This document shows, piece by piece, positions 42,265 through 51,429 of a stretch of DNA of 64,000 nucleotides (the stretch's first letter is position 1; every line of letters starts with the position of its first letter). The stretch lies in assembly GCA_040753075.1 (NCBI GenBank), contig JBFMHA010000014.1, forward strand, positions 1-64,000. The letters run 5' to 3'. Position numbers and translations under genes: made by a program. The notes under the pieces were generated by a model. It was not told the DNA's origin, ran no database searches, and saw only the letters and a program-made list of their open reading frames with translations. The stretch comes from UBA6814 sp040753075 (lineage in GTDB: Bacteria; Desulfobacterota; Desulfovibrionia; Desulfovibrionales; Desulfovibrionaceae).

Positions 42265-43458
42265 GTGAAGAAGATCGAGGTGAGGAACCTCACGAAGATA
42301 TTCGGCCCCCATCCTGAGCGGGGCCTGGAGCTTCTGGAGCAGGGACGCTCCAAGGAGGAGATATTCGCCGAGACCCGGCTCGGGGTGGGCGTGAACCGGG
42401 CCAGCTTCGCGGTGGAGGAAGGCGAGATCGTGGTGGTCATGGGCCTGTCGGGCAGCGGCAAGTCCACCCTGGTCCGCTGCGTCAACCGGCTCATCGAGCC
42501 CACCGCGGGCCAGGTCTTCGTGGACGGGGTGGAGGTCACGGCCCTGGACGCCCGGGGCCTGCGCGAGCTGCGTCTGGGCAAGATGGGCATGGTCTTCCAG
42601 AACTTCGCCCTGTTCCCGCACCGCACCGTGCTGGCCAACGCGGAGTACGGCCTGGAGATCAAGGGCGTTGACCCGGCCGAGCGCCGGGATCGGGCCGCCC
42701 GCGCCCTGGACCAGGTGGGCCTGGCCGGCTGGGAGGACTCCCTGCCCCGCCAGCTCTCGGGCGGGATGCAACAGCGGGTGGGCCTGGCCCGGGCCCTGGC
42801 CCTGGACCCGGACATCCTGCTCATGGACGAGGCCTTCAGCGCCCTGGACCCCCTCATCCGCCGCGACATGCAGGACGAGCTCATCAGCCTCCAGGCCAAG
42901 GTCAGGAAGACCATCCTCTTCATCTCCCACGACCTGGACGAGGCCCTCAAGCTGGGCGACCGCATCGTGCTCATGAAGGACGGAGCCATCGTGCAGCAGG
43001 GCTCGCCCGAGGACATCCTGACCAACCCGGCCGACGAGTACGTGGAGCGCTTCGTGGCCGAGGTGGACATCACCAAGGTGCTCACCGCCGAGTCGGTGAT
43101 GAGGCGGTCCGAGGTGGTGGCCTACCTGGGCCACGACGGCCCCCGGGCCTCCCTGCGCAAGATGAAGCAGCACGGCATCTCCTCGCTCTACGTGCTGGAT
43201 CAGGAGCACCGACTGGCGGGGCTGGTGACCTCCGAGGACTGCGCCGGCCAGATCGGCCGCGGCGAGCGCGACCTGGCCGCCATCGTGCGTACCGACATCC
43301 CCTGCGTTGCGCCCGAGACCCCGGCCACCGACCTGTTCCTCACCATGTCCGGCCACTCCTGCCCCCTGGCCGTGGTGGACGGCGACGGCCGGCTGCGGGG
43401 GGTGGTGGTCAAGGGCTCGCTGCTTGGGGCCATCGCCGAGCGGGGGAGGGTGCAGTGA
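42265..43458 (+). CDS. proV: Glycine betaine/proline ABC importer, ATP-binding subunit
   Basis: 397 residues from the GTG at 42265 (MKKIEVRNLTKIFG), with AGGAGG just upstream; a TTG one codon earlier is possible. ProV hallmarks: EEIFAETRLGVGVNRASF, Walker A GLSGSGKST, signature LSGGMQQRVGLARAL, Walker B ILLMDEAFSALDPLIRRDMQ. C-terminal CBS domains (about 275-397) sense ionic strength in homologues. It overlaps the permease start by 4 nt (GTGA). Confidence 0.95.
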   Translation: MKKIEVRNLTKIFGPHPERGLELLEQGRSKEEIFAETRLGVGVNRASFAVEEGEIVVVMGLSGSGKSTLVRCVNRLIEPTAGQVFVDGVEVTALDARGLRELRLGKMGMVFQNFALFPHRTVLANAEYGLEIKGVDPAERRDRAARALDQVGLAGWEDSLPRQLSGGMQQRVGLARALALDPDILLMDEAFSALDPLIRRDMQDELISLQAKVRKTILFISHDLDEALKLGDRIVLMKDGAIVQQGSPEDILTNPADEYVERFVAEVDITKVLTAESVMRRSEVVAYLGHDGPRASLRKMKQHGISSLYVLDQEHRLAGLVTSEDCAGQIGRGERDLAAIVRTDIPCVAPETPATDLFLTMSGHSCPLAVVDGDGRLRGVVVKGSLLGAIAERGRVQ

Positions 43459-44288
43459 ACGTTCCCCGCATCCCCCTGGGCGCCTGGATCGAGGCGGCCA
43501 TCGACTTCATGGTGGAGCACTTCGCCTTCGCCACGAAAGCCTTTTCCGCAGTCACCGAGAGCGTGCTTGAGATCCTGGAGAAGGCCATGCTGGCCGCGCC
43601 CCCCTGGCTGCTCATCGCGCTCTTCGCCGGCCTGGCCTGGCGGCTCTCCCGCCGCCGGGGCATCGGCCTGTTCACCCTGCTGGGCCTGTGCCTCATCTGG
43701 AACCTGGGTCTGTGGCCGGCCACGGTGAGCACCATCGCCCTGGTGTGCATCGCCACCCTGGCGGCCATCGCCCTGGGCGTGCCCCTGGGCATCGCCTCGG
43801 CCTTGAACCGGGGGGTGTACCAGACGGTCATGCCGGTGCTGGACGTGATGCAGACCATGCCGGCCTTCGTGTACCTGATTCCCGCCATCCCCTTCTTCGG
43901 CCTGGGCAAGGTGGCGGCCATCTTCTCCACCGTGGTGTTCGCCATGCCCCCGGCCATCCGCCTCACCTGCCTGGGCATCCGCCAGACCCCGCTGGAGCTG
44001 GTGGAGTGCGCCGACGCCTTCGGCTCCACCCGCTGGCAGAAGCTGGTGAAGCTCCAACTGCCCATGGCCGCGCCCACCATCCTGGCCGGGGTGAACCAGA
44101 CGGTCATGCTGGCCCTGTCCATGGTGGTCATCGCCGCCATGATCGGGGCCAGGGGCCTGGGCGGCGAGGTGTGGAAGGCCATCCAGCGCCTGCAGATGGG
44201 CAAGGGCTTCGAGGCGGGCGTCGGCATCGTCATCGTGGCCATCATCCTGGACCGCGTGCTCCAGCGCGTGGGCGAGCGCAAGGGATGA
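43455..44288 (+). CDS. proW: Glycine betaine/proline ABC importer, permease subunit
   Basis: 277 residues from the GTG at 43455. Six or seven TM helices; the long N-terminal part before the first helix is usual for ProW. Family blocks: MPVLDVMQTMPAFVYLIPAI, FFGLGKVAAIFSTVVFAMPP, the EAA loop ADAFGSTRWQKLVKLQLPMA, MVVIAAMIGARGLGGEV. Overlaps proV; proX follows 35 nt later. Confidence 0.95.
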   Translation: MNVPRIPLGAWIEAAIDFMVEHFAFATKAFSAVTESVLEILEKAMLAAPPWLLIALFAGLAWRLSRRRGIGLFTLLGLCLIWNLGLWPATVSTIALVCIATLAAIALGVPLGIASALNRGVYQTVMPVLDVMQTMPAFVYLIPAIPFFGLGKVAAIFSTVVFAMPPAIRLTCLGIRQTPLELVECADAFGSTRWQKLVKLQLPMAAPTILAGVNQTVMLALSMVVIAAMIGARGLGGEVWKAIQRLQMGKGFEAGVGIVIVAIILDRVLQRVGERKG

Positions 44289-44323
44289 TGCGCCGGAAAC
44301 ACAATCCCCAACAAGGAGGAATC

Positions 44324-45178
44324 ATGCGCAAGACCCTGATCACGACTCTCATCCTGGCCCTGTGCGCCGTACTGGCCGTTCCGGCCCTGGCCGCGTCCAA
44401 GGGCAAGGTCAAGCTGGCCTACGTGGAGTGGGACTGCGCCGCGACGAGCACCAACGTGGTGGCCGCGGTGCTGCAGGAGAAGCTGGGCTACGAGGTGGAG
44501 ATGCTGCCCGTGGCCGCCGCGGCCATGTGGCAGGCGGTGGGCTCGGGCGACGTGGACGCCATGGTCACGGCCTGGCTGCCCGCGACCCACGCCGACTACT
44601 TCGCCAAGGTCAAGGACAAGGTGGAGAACCTGGGCCCCGTCACCGACGGGGCCAAGCTGGGCTGGGCCGTGCCGGCCTACGTGGAGGCGGACTCCATCGC
44701 CGGCCTCAACGCCGCGGCCGACAAGTTCGGCAGGAAGGTCATCGGCATCGACCCCGGGGCCGGGCTCATGCGGCTGTCCGAGAAGGCCATGGAGGAGTAT
44801 GGCCTGGACAGGATGACCCTGGTGGAGGGCAGCGGCGCCACCATGACCGCGGCCCTGGCCGACGCCGTCAAGCGCAAGGAGTGGGTGGTGGTCACCGCCT
44901 GGTCCCCGCACTGGATGTTCGGGACCTGGGACCTCAAGTACCTCGCGGACCCCAAGGGGGTCCTGGGCGAGGAGGAGCACATCGACACCATCGCGCGCAA
45001 GGGCCTGAAGCAGGACATGCCCGAGGTCTACAAGGTGCTGGACCAGTTCGCCTGGAAGGACGCGGGCCAGCTCCAGACGGTCATGGCCTGGAACCAGCAG
45101 CCCGGCGCGGACCGCTACGAGAACGCCAAGCGCTTCATCAAGGAGAACGCCGCCCAGGTGGATTCCTGGATCAAGTAG
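44324..45178 (+). CDS. proX: Glycine betaine-binding periplasmic protein
   Basis: 284 residues from ATG 44324, with AAGGAGGAA upstream. Signal peptide to about residue 24 (AVPALAA). OpuAC/ProX-type fold: KVKLAYVEWDCAATSTNVVA, AMWQAVGSGDVDAMVTAWLP, WVVVTAWSPHWMFGTWDLKY. Several Trp residues could form the aromatic cage for the quaternary amine. Last gene of the operon, followed by a terminator. Confidence 0.93.
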   Translation: MRKTLITTLILALCAVLAVPALAASKGKVKLAYVEWDCAATSTNVVAAVLQEKLGYEVEMLPVAAAAMWQAVGSGDVDAMVTAWLPATHADYFAKVKDKVENLGPVTDGAKLGWAVPAYVEADSIAGLNAAADKFGRKVIGIDPGAGLMRLSEKAMEEYGLDRMTLVEGSGATMTAALADAVKRKEWVVVTAWSPHWMFGTWDLKYLADPKGVLGEEEHIDTIARKGLKQDMPEVYKVLDQFAWKDAGQLQTVMAWNQQPGADRYENAKRFIKENAAQVDSWIK

Positions 45179-45200
45179 CCTGACGGCGACCGACGAACAA

Positions 45201-45235
45201 GGCGGGAACGGCGCGCGCCGTTCCCGCCTTTTCTA
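45201..45235 (+). terminator. Terminator after the glycine betaine operon
   Basis: A perfect 13-bp stem, GGCGGGAACGGCG (45201-45213) with CGCCGTTCCCGCC (45216-45228), then TTTTCTATT. It can also serve the convergent SGNH hydrolase gene. Confidence 0.9.
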
Positions 45236-46036
45236 TTGCAGCGCCCCGAACTTGCGCAGGGTGGCGGCCACGCCTTGGGCCATTTGGGCGTAGCCCTGGG
45301 CGTTGGGGTGCAGGGGGTCGGACTTGAGGCTGGCGTCGGCCAGGAGGGCGGGCAGCAGTTCGCCGTCCAGGGGCGCGCCGGTGGCGTCGGCCACGCGCTG
45401 GTAGACGGGATGCAGCGTGAGGCGCAGGCCGGGCCGGGGCGCGCCGAGCAGGAGCACCTGGGCCCCGGCCTCGCGGCAGGCGCGGACCATGGCCGCGAGG
45501 TTCTGCTCGGTGGCCGCCTCGGGCAGGCCGCGCAGGAAGTCGTTTCCCCCGTGCTCCAGCAGGACCAGGGCCGGCCGGGTCTGGGCCAGGACCGCGGGCA
45601 GGCGCGCCAGGCCGCGGTCCGTGGTTTCGCCCGGGACCCCGGAGCGCAGCACCGCCAGCCCGGTCTCCCGGGCCAGGGCCTCGGGATAGGACAGGCCGGG
45701 CTGTGGGTCGTGGCCGCCCGCGCCCGTGCCGTGGGTCAGGCTGTTGCCGAAGGCCAGCACCACGGCCCCGGCGGGCAGGGGGGCGAGCCGGGCCCCGGGC
45801 GCGTCCGGGCCGCAGGCCGGGAGGAGCAGGGCCAGGGCCAGGGCGAGGAGTCGGAGCAGGGCCGCCGGCGCGGCGGTCGCCGGGGAGCCTGGATGCCCGG
45901 GGGAGGGCGGGGCCGGAGACGTCTCCCGCAGGGCGATGGAGACGGCGCGAGGAGTGGCCGGAGGAGCCGCAAGGGGCAGGGGAGGCGCGGCGGGGAGCGG
46001 GTTCCGTTCCGTGGCGCGGGCCGCAGTCCTGGTCAC
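45233..46036 (-). CDS. SGNH/GDSL-family esterase, predicted lipoprotein
   Basis: 267 residues from the GTG at 46036, which overlaps the upstream gene by 4 nt (GTGA). SGNH blocks: VLAFGNSLTHGTGAG (block I, Ser nucleophile), SGVPGETTDRG (block II Gly), LLEHGGNDFLRG (block III Asn) and SDPLHPNAQGY (Asp/His). It resembles TesA-like esterases. A hydrophobic stretch ending in LLPAC, with Cys at about residue 75, looks like a lipobox, but it lies far from this start. A start closer to it is possible, though the overlap favours 46036. Confidence 0.85.
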   Translation of the reverse strand: MTRTAARATERNPLPAAPPLPLAAPPATPRAVSIALRETSPAPPSPGHPGSPATAAPAALLRLLALALALLLPACGPDAPGARLAPLPAGAVVLAFGNSLTHGTGAGGHDPQPGLSYPEALARETGLAVLRSGVPGETTDRGLARLPAVLAQTRPALVLLEHGGNDFLRGLPEAATEQNLAAMVRACREAGAQVLLLGAPRPGLRLTLHPVYQRVADATGAPLDGELLPALLADASLKSDPLHPNAQGYAQMAQGVAATLRKFGALQ

Positions 46037-48273
46037 TCGACCTTCACCACCCCCCCGGTCCGCCGCAGGTATTCCAGGAACCCGGCCTCGGGCAGGGGCC
46101 GGGAAAAAAGGAACCCCTGGGCGGTGTGGCAGCGGTGGCCGCGCAGGAAGGCGAGCTGCTCCGGGGTCTCCACGCCCTCGGCCACCACCTCCAGGCCGAA
46201 GTTCCGGGCCAGGTCGATGATGGTGCGCACGATGTTGGCGTCGTTCTCGTCGCGGGTGATGTCGCGCACGAAGGACTGGTCGATCTTGAGCGAGCGCAGG
46301 GGGAACCGCTTGAGGTAGGAGAGCGAGGAGTAGCCCGTGCCGAAGTCGTCCACGGCCAGTCCGATGCCGTGTCCCGCCAGTTCGCGCAGCTTGTCCACGG
46401 TCTTGTCGATGTCGGCCATCAGGGTGCTCTCGGTGATCTCCAGTTCGAGCCGGGACGGGGCCAGGCCGGTGCGCTCCAGCACGTCCAGGATGCGGGGCAC
46501 CAGGTCCTGCTGCCGGAACTGCCGAGGCGAGAGGTTCACCGCCAGGGCCAGATCCCCGTGCCCGGCCTCGGCCAGGCGGCGGGCTGCCATGCAGGCCTTT
46601 TCCAGGATGATCTCGCCCAGGGGCAGGATGAGCCCGGTGTCCTCGGCCAGGGGGATGAATTCGGCCGGGCTCACCAGGCTGCCGTCCTCCTGGGGCCAGC
46701 GGGCCAGGGCCTCCATGCCGTTCACCCGGCCGCCGGCAAGCTCGGCCTTGGGCTGGAGGAAGGGGATGAGGTCGCCGTTCTCCACCGCCTTGCGCAGCCG
46801 GCCCTCCAGGGCCAGGCGCCGGGTGACGTTCTCGTGCAGCTGGGGGGTGAAGAGGCGGTAGTCGTTCTTGCCCGCCTCCTTGGCCTGGTACATGGCCATG
46901 TCCGCGTTCCGGATCAGGGTGTCCGGGTCGCGGCCGTCGTCGGGGTACAGGGTGATGCCCAGGCTGGTGGTGACGAACAGCGAGTGGTTGCCCGCGGACA
47001 CCGGGGAGGCGAAGGCCGCCAGGATGCGCTGGGCCACGTTGACCACCTCCCGGACGTCCTCCACGTCCTCCACCATGGCCACGAACTCGTCGCCGCCCAG
47101 GCGGGCCACCGTGTCCTCCTCGCGCATGAGCTTGAGCAGGCGGTAGGCCACGGACTGCAGCAGCCAGTCGCCCACGATGTGGCCCAGGCTGTCGTTGATG
47201 GTCTTGAAGTTGTCCAGGTCCATGAACAGCACCGCCACCTTGTGTCCGGTGCGCTGGGCGTGGGACAGGGCCACCGTCAGCCGGTCCTTGAGCAGCAGAC
47301 GGTTGGGCAGGCCGGTGAGGGCGTCGTGGTGGGCCTGGAAGCGGATCTGCTCCTCGGACTCCTTGGCCTCGGTGATGTCGTGGAACACCCCCACGTAGTG
47401 GGTGGTGTCGCCATCAGCGTCCCGGACCGCGCTGATGGTCAGCCACTCGGGGTAGGACTCCCCGCTCTTGCGTCGGTTCCAGATCTCGCCCGTCCAGCGG
47501 CCGTTCACCTCCAGGCTGCGCCACATCTCCCGGTAGAAGGTCGAGTCGTGGCGGTCGGACTTGAGCAGCCGGGGGTTCCTGCCCAGCACCTCGTCCTGCG
47601 TATAGCCGGTGATGCTGGTGAAGGCCGGGTTGACCTTGAGGATGTCGCCGTGATGGTCGGTGATGACGATGCCTTCCAGGGAGTGCTCGAAGACCTCGGC
47701 CGCCAGGAGGAGCTCCATCTGGGCGCGCTTGCGCTCCTCCACCTCGCTGATCAGTTCGGCGTTGGCCTGGGCCAGCTCCCGGGTGCGCTCCTCCACCCGC
47801 GCCTCCAGCTCGTCCTTGGCCCGGCGCAGGGCGTTTTCCAGGGCCTTGCGCGCGGTGATGTCCCGCACCGCGGCAAGGATGACCTTCTCACCGCCGTAGA
47901 GGATGGCCGACACCCGCACCTCCACCGGGAAGAGGCTTCCGTCGCGGCGGCGGTGCCGGGATTCGAAGGTCAGGGGAAGGTTGCGCCAGAACGTCTCCTG
48001 GTCCGGGTCGGGCTGGAAGTCGGGGTCGACGTCGGCCACGGTCAGGCCGAGGAGATCCTCCCGGGAGTAGCCCAGGCTCTCGCAGGCGCGGCGGTTGACC
48101 AGCACGAACCGGCCGTCGAGGCCCCGCACGAAGATGGCGTCCTGGGCCTGCTCCACCAGGGCGCGGAAGCGCTCCTCGCTCTGGGACAGGGCTTCGCGCT
48201 GCGCCTGCAGGACATCCCCGGCGCAGGCGTCGGCGGAGGCGGGGCTGGGGTCCTTGCGGGGCACGTCAGTCAT
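46033..48273 (-). CDS. PAS-PAS-GGDEF-EAL c-di-GMP turnover protein
   Basis: 746 residues from the ATG at 48273 (MTDVPRKDPSPAS). PAS1 (about 28-145: SEERFRALVEQAQDAIFVRG), coiled coil (about 150-190), PAS2 (about 195-310: VFEHSLEGIVITDHHGDILK). The GGDEF domain (about 320-475) has intact LGGDEF and an I-site REED. The EAL domain (about 495-740) keeps MEALARW, NLSPRQF, LEITES, DDFGTGYSSLSYL and VAEGVET. Both cyclase and phosphodiesterase sites look functional. No TM helices, so a cytoplasmic sensor. An in-frame start about 45 nt upstream is possible. Confidence 0.92.
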   Translation of the reverse strand: MTDVPRKDPSPASADACAGDVLQAQREALSQSEERFRALVEQAQDAIFVRGLDGRFVLVNRRACESLGYSREDLLGLTVADVDPDFQPDPDQETFWRNLPLTFESRHRRRDGSLFPVEVRVSAILYGGEKVILAAVRDITARKALENALRRAKDELEARVEERTRELAQANAELISEVEERKRAQMELLLAAEVFEHSLEGIVITDHHGDILKVNPAFTSITGYTQDEVLGRNPRLLKSDRHDSTFYREMWRSLEVNGRWTGEIWNRRKSGESYPEWLTISAVRDADGDTTHYVGVFHDITEAKESEEQIRFQAHHDALTGLPNRLLLKDRLTVALSHAQRTGHKVAVLFMDLDNFKTINDSLGHIVGDWLLQSVAYRLLKLMREEDTVARLGGDEFVAMVEDVEDVREVVNVAQRILAAFASPVSAGNHSLFVTTSLGITLYPDDGRDPDTLIRNADMAMYQAKEAGKNDYRLFTPQLHENVTRRLALEGRLRKAVENGDLIPFLQPKAELAGGRVNGMEALARWPQEDGSLVSPAEFIPLAEDTGLILPLGEIILEKACMAARRLAEAGHGDLALAVNLSPRQFRQQDLVPRILDVLERTGLAPSRLELEITESTLMADIDKTVDKLRELAGHGIGLAVDDFGTGYSSLSYLKRFPLRSLKIDQSFVRDITRDENDANIVRTIIDLARNFGLEVVAEGVETPEQLAFLRGHRCHTAQGFLFSRPLPEAGFLEYLRRTGGVVKVE

Positions 48274-48457
48274 CTCCGGGCTGTTCCTCGGGGCGGGAAG
48301 GTTTGCACTATGCATTATTACCCGTATCGCGAGAAATGAGAAGGGGGAAGAAAAACAGGTTGCACGCTCCCGGGGCCTGGGCCACACTGCCCCGGCGCGC
48401 CGCTGGCCGACGGTCGGCGTCCGGTCCGTCGCGCAGGCCTCAGGCGCGGGAGGCGGC

Positions 48458-50116
48458 ATGTTCGAGATTTCGTCATGGTCCCCGGGCGAGATGCGGTTCG
48501 GGTCACGGCGTTCGCCGGTCCTTTCCCGGGGCGGCATGGTGGCCGCGGGCCAACCCGCCGCGGTGGAGGCCGGCCTGGCCATGCTGCGGGCCGGAGGCGC
48601 GGCGGCCGACGCGGCGGTGGCCGCGGCCGCGGTGCTGGCCGTGGTGGAGCCCTGCTCCACCGGCCTGGGCGGGGACGTCTTCGCCCTGTACCTGGACGCG
48701 GCCAGCGGCGAGGCGGCGGCCCTGAACGGCTCGGGCCGCTCCCCGGCGGCCCTGGACCTGGCCGCGGCCCGGGCGCGGGGTTGCACGGGCCGGGAGCTTC
48801 CCCTGCGCTCGGCCCTCACGGTCACGGCGCCCGGGGCCTGCGCGGCCTGGTGCGACCTTTCGGAGCGCTTCGGCCGGTTGCCCCTGGACCGGGTGTTGGA
48901 GCCGGCCCGGGACCTGGCTGCCCGGGGCTTCGTCGTGCATCCGGTGGCCGCGGCGGCCTGGGCCAGAGGAGAGGAGGTGCTGCGGGCCGCGCCCGGAGGC
49001 GGGGAGCTCCTGCCCGGCGGCCGCGCGCCCCGGCCCGGCCAGGTGGTGCGCAACCCCGGCCTGGCCCTGGTCCTGGAGCGGCTCGGCGCGGCCGGACCCC
49101 GGGGAGCCCGCGACCTGTTCTACCGCGGCGAGGTGGCGGAGGCCGTCGTCCGGGCGGTGCGGGAGGCCGGCGGGCTCCTGGCGATGTCCGACCTGGCGGG
49201 GCACGCCTCGCAGTGGGCCGCGCCCATCGGGACCGACTACCGAGGGGTGCGGGTGCTGCAGTGCCCGCCCAACGGCCAGGGCCTGGCCGTGCTCCTGGCC
49301 CTGGACATCCTCGCGCGCCTGGACCCCGCGGTACTGGGCCGGCCCCTGTCGCCGGAGCGGGTCCACGCCCAGGCCGAGGCCCTGCGCCTGGCCTTTGCCG
49401 ACGCCCGGGCCTGGGTGGCGGACCCGAATGCGGCCCCGGCGCCCCTGGACGTGCTGCTCTCCCGGGAATACGGCGAGCGCCGCGCGGCCCTGGTCCGGCC
49501 GGATCGGGCGCTGCCCGCGGCCCTGGCCGGCCTGCCCCTGCACGGTCCCGGCACGGTCCAGTTCGTGGCCGTGGACGGCGCGGGCAACGCCTGCTCCATG
49601 GTGAACAGCAACTACCTGGGCTTTGGCACGGGCATCGTGCCCCAGGGCCTGGGCTTCTCCCTGCAGAACCGGGGACACAACTTCAGCCTGGAGCCCGGCC
49701 ACCCCAACTGCCTGGCCCCGGGCCGGCGGCCCTACCACACCATCATCCCGGGCCTGGCCCTGCGGCCGGACGGCTCGCTCTACGCGGCCTTCGGGGTCAT
49801 GGGCGCGTTCATGCAGCCCCAGGGCCAGGTGCAGGTCCTCTCGGCCCTGCTCGACGACGGGCTGGACCCCCAGGCCGCCCTGGACCTGCCGCGCTTCTGC
49901 CTGGAGGAGGCCGGGGGCGGGACCCTGGCTCTGGAGGCGCACCTGCCCGCGGGCCTGGGCCGCGCCCTGGAGCGCCGGGGCCACCGGGTGCGCCGGGCCG
50001 GGGCGGAGGAGACCGCCCTGTTCGGCCGGGGCCAGGTCATCGCGCGCAGTCCCGAAGGGGTGCTCTGCGGCGGCAGCGATCCGCGGGCCGATGGCTGCGC
50101 GCTGGGTTTGGGCTGA
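48458..50116 (+). CDS. Gamma-glutamyltransferase family protein
   Basis: 552 residues from ATG 48458 (MFEISSWSPGEMRFG), with GGGAGG upstream. GGT architecture: MVAAGQPAAVEAGLAMLRAG, STGLGGDVFALYLDAASG, and the predicted autocleavage/nucleophile Thr in GPGTVQFVAVDGAGN. Then SMVNSNYLGFGTGIVPQGLG and RPYHTIIPGL in the small subunit. No signal peptide is seen, so a cytoplasmic YwrD-type enzyme is more likely than a classical periplasmic glutathione hydrolase. The TAXI-TRAP genes follow on the same strand after 240 bp. Confidence 0.9.
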   Translation: MFEISSWSPGEMRFGSRRSPVLSRGGMVAAGQPAAVEAGLAMLRAGGAAADAAVAAAAVLAVVEPCSTGLGGDVFALYLDAASGEAAALNGSGRSPAALDLAAARARGCTGRELPLRSALTVTAPGACAAWCDLSERFGRLPLDRVLEPARDLAARGFVVHPVAAAAWARGEEVLRAAPGGGELLPGGRAPRPGQVVRNPGLALVLERLGAAGPRGARDLFYRGEVAEAVVRAVREAGGLLAMSDLAGHASQWAAPIGTDYRGVRVLQCPPNGQGLAVLLALDILARLDPAVLGRPLSPERVHAQAEALRLAFADARAWVADPNAAPAPLDVLLSREYGERRAALVRPDRALPAALAGLPLHGPGTVQFVAVDGAGNACSMVNSNYLGFGTGIVPQGLGFSLQNRGHNFSLEPGHPNCLAPGRRPYHTIIPGLALRPDGSLYAAFGVMGAFMQPQGQVQVLSALLDDGLDPQAALDLPRFCLEEAGGGTLALEAHLPAGLGRALERRGHRVRRAGAEETALFGRGQVIARSPEGVLCGGSDPRADGCALGLG

Positions 50117-50356
50117 TATATCGTCAATCAGGCGGTTTTTACTGTCGCCAGCGGAACATTCGCAGCCTCTCTCGGCCACGCTTGCGTATTATCGACGACA
50201 CAAAGTATTGCTGGAAATCCTCGGGTTTTTCGGTTACTTGAGTCCCCGGATGCCTGCCGCCTTTATTTCGCTTTTCATCATTGCCCGTTCTGTCGCCTGA
50301 CCCAGATGCCGCTTCGGGCGGCTTGTGTCACACTGTAACCGTTCAGGAGGAAGGGA

Positions 50357-51346
50357 ATGCTCAAGCGGTTCATCACCTGCATCGCGGCCCTGGCGCTGTG
50401 TCTCAGCGTGAGCGTCGGCTCGGGCCGCGCGGACGACAGGAACCTCGTCATCGCCACCGCCACGCCGGGCGGGACCTACTACCCGGTGGGCGTGGCCATC
50501 GGCACGCTCGTCACCACGAAGCTCGCCTCCAAGGACAAGATCACCGCCACGGCCATCAACTCCGCGGGCTCGGGCGAGAACATCCAGATGCTCAAGAACA
50601 AGGAGGCGGACATGGCCATCCTGCAGGCCCTGTTCGGCCTGCAGGCGTTCAACGGCGAGGGCCAGTACAAGGACAAGGCCGTCAAGGACTTCCTGAGCGT
50701 GACCATGCTCTGGGAGAACGTGGAGCATTTCGCCCTGCTCAAGAAGTACGCCAAGACCGGCACGATCTCCGACATCAAGGGCCTGGGCCAGAAGTTCTCC
50801 ATCGGCCAGCGGGGCAGCGGCACCGAGGGCTCGGGCCTGGCCATCCTGAGCTCCCTGGGCATCGATATCGCGAAGGACACCACCCCCGAGTACCTGGGCT
50901 ACGATCCCTCGGTCCAGGCCATGATGGACGGCCGGGTGGCCGGGGCCAACATCCCGGCCGGCCCCCCGGTGGCGTCCATCACCCAGCTCTACGCCCAGCT
51001 CGGGTCGGAGAAGGCCGTGGTGCTGGATTTCACCGACGAGCAGATGGCCCAGGTGCTGAAGGCCTACCCCATCTGGAACCGCTTCGTGATCCCGGCCGGG
51101 ACCTATCCCTCCCAGGACAAGGACATCAACACCATCGCCCAGCCCAACTTTCTGGCCTGCCGGGCCGACCTGCCCGAGGCGGTGGTCTACAAGATCACCA
51201 AGACCATCTATGAGAACCTGCCCTTCCTGCACAATATGCACAAGGCTACCCAGGGCATGAGCCTGGAGCGGGCCACCAAGGGCCTGCCCACGCCCCTGCA
51301 CCCGGGCGCGGAGAAGTACTACCGCGAGGCCGGCATCATAAAATAA
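50357..51346 (+). CDS. TAXI-family TRAP transporter solute-binding protein
   Basis: 329 residues. Signal peptide to about residue 25 (GSGRA). TAXI hallmarks: IATATPGGTYYPVGVAIGTL, TAINSAGSGENIQMLKNKEA, SIGQRGSGTEGSGLAIL, PAGTYPSQDKDINTIAQPNF. It captures a small acid (glutamate-like ligands are known for the family) and passes it to the fused permease encoded next. Confidence 0.94.
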   Translation: MLKRFITCIAALALCLSVSVGSGRADDRNLVIATATPGGTYYPVGVAIGTLVTTKLASKDKITATAINSAGSGENIQMLKNKEADMAILQALFGLQAFNGEGQYKDKAVKDFLSVTMLWENVEHFALLKKYAKTGTISDIKGLGQKFSIGQRGSGTEGSGLAILSSLGIDIAKDTTPEYLGYDPSVQAMMDGRVAGANIPAGPPVASITQLYAQLGSEKAVVLDFTDEQMAQVLKAYPIWNRFVIPAGTYPSQDKDINTIAQPNFLACRADLPEAVVYKITKTIYENLPFLHNMHKATQGMSLERATKGLPTPLHPGAEKYYREAGIIK

Positions 51347-51371
51347 CCGGTCTTGTCCCTGCATGAACCGC

Positions 51372-51401
51372 CCGGCCCGGCGGGGAAACCCGCCGGGCCG
51401 G
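51372..51401. other. Intercistronic hairpin between the TAXI protein and TRAP permease genes
   Basis: A perfect 13-bp stem, CCGGCCCGGCGGG (51372-51384) with CCCGCCGGGCCGG (51389-51401), closes on GAAA. There is no T-run. As at 25412-25441, it would protect the binding-protein message. Confidence 0.75.
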
Positions 51402-51429
51402 CTCCCGAACCCAGCCCACAGGAACGACC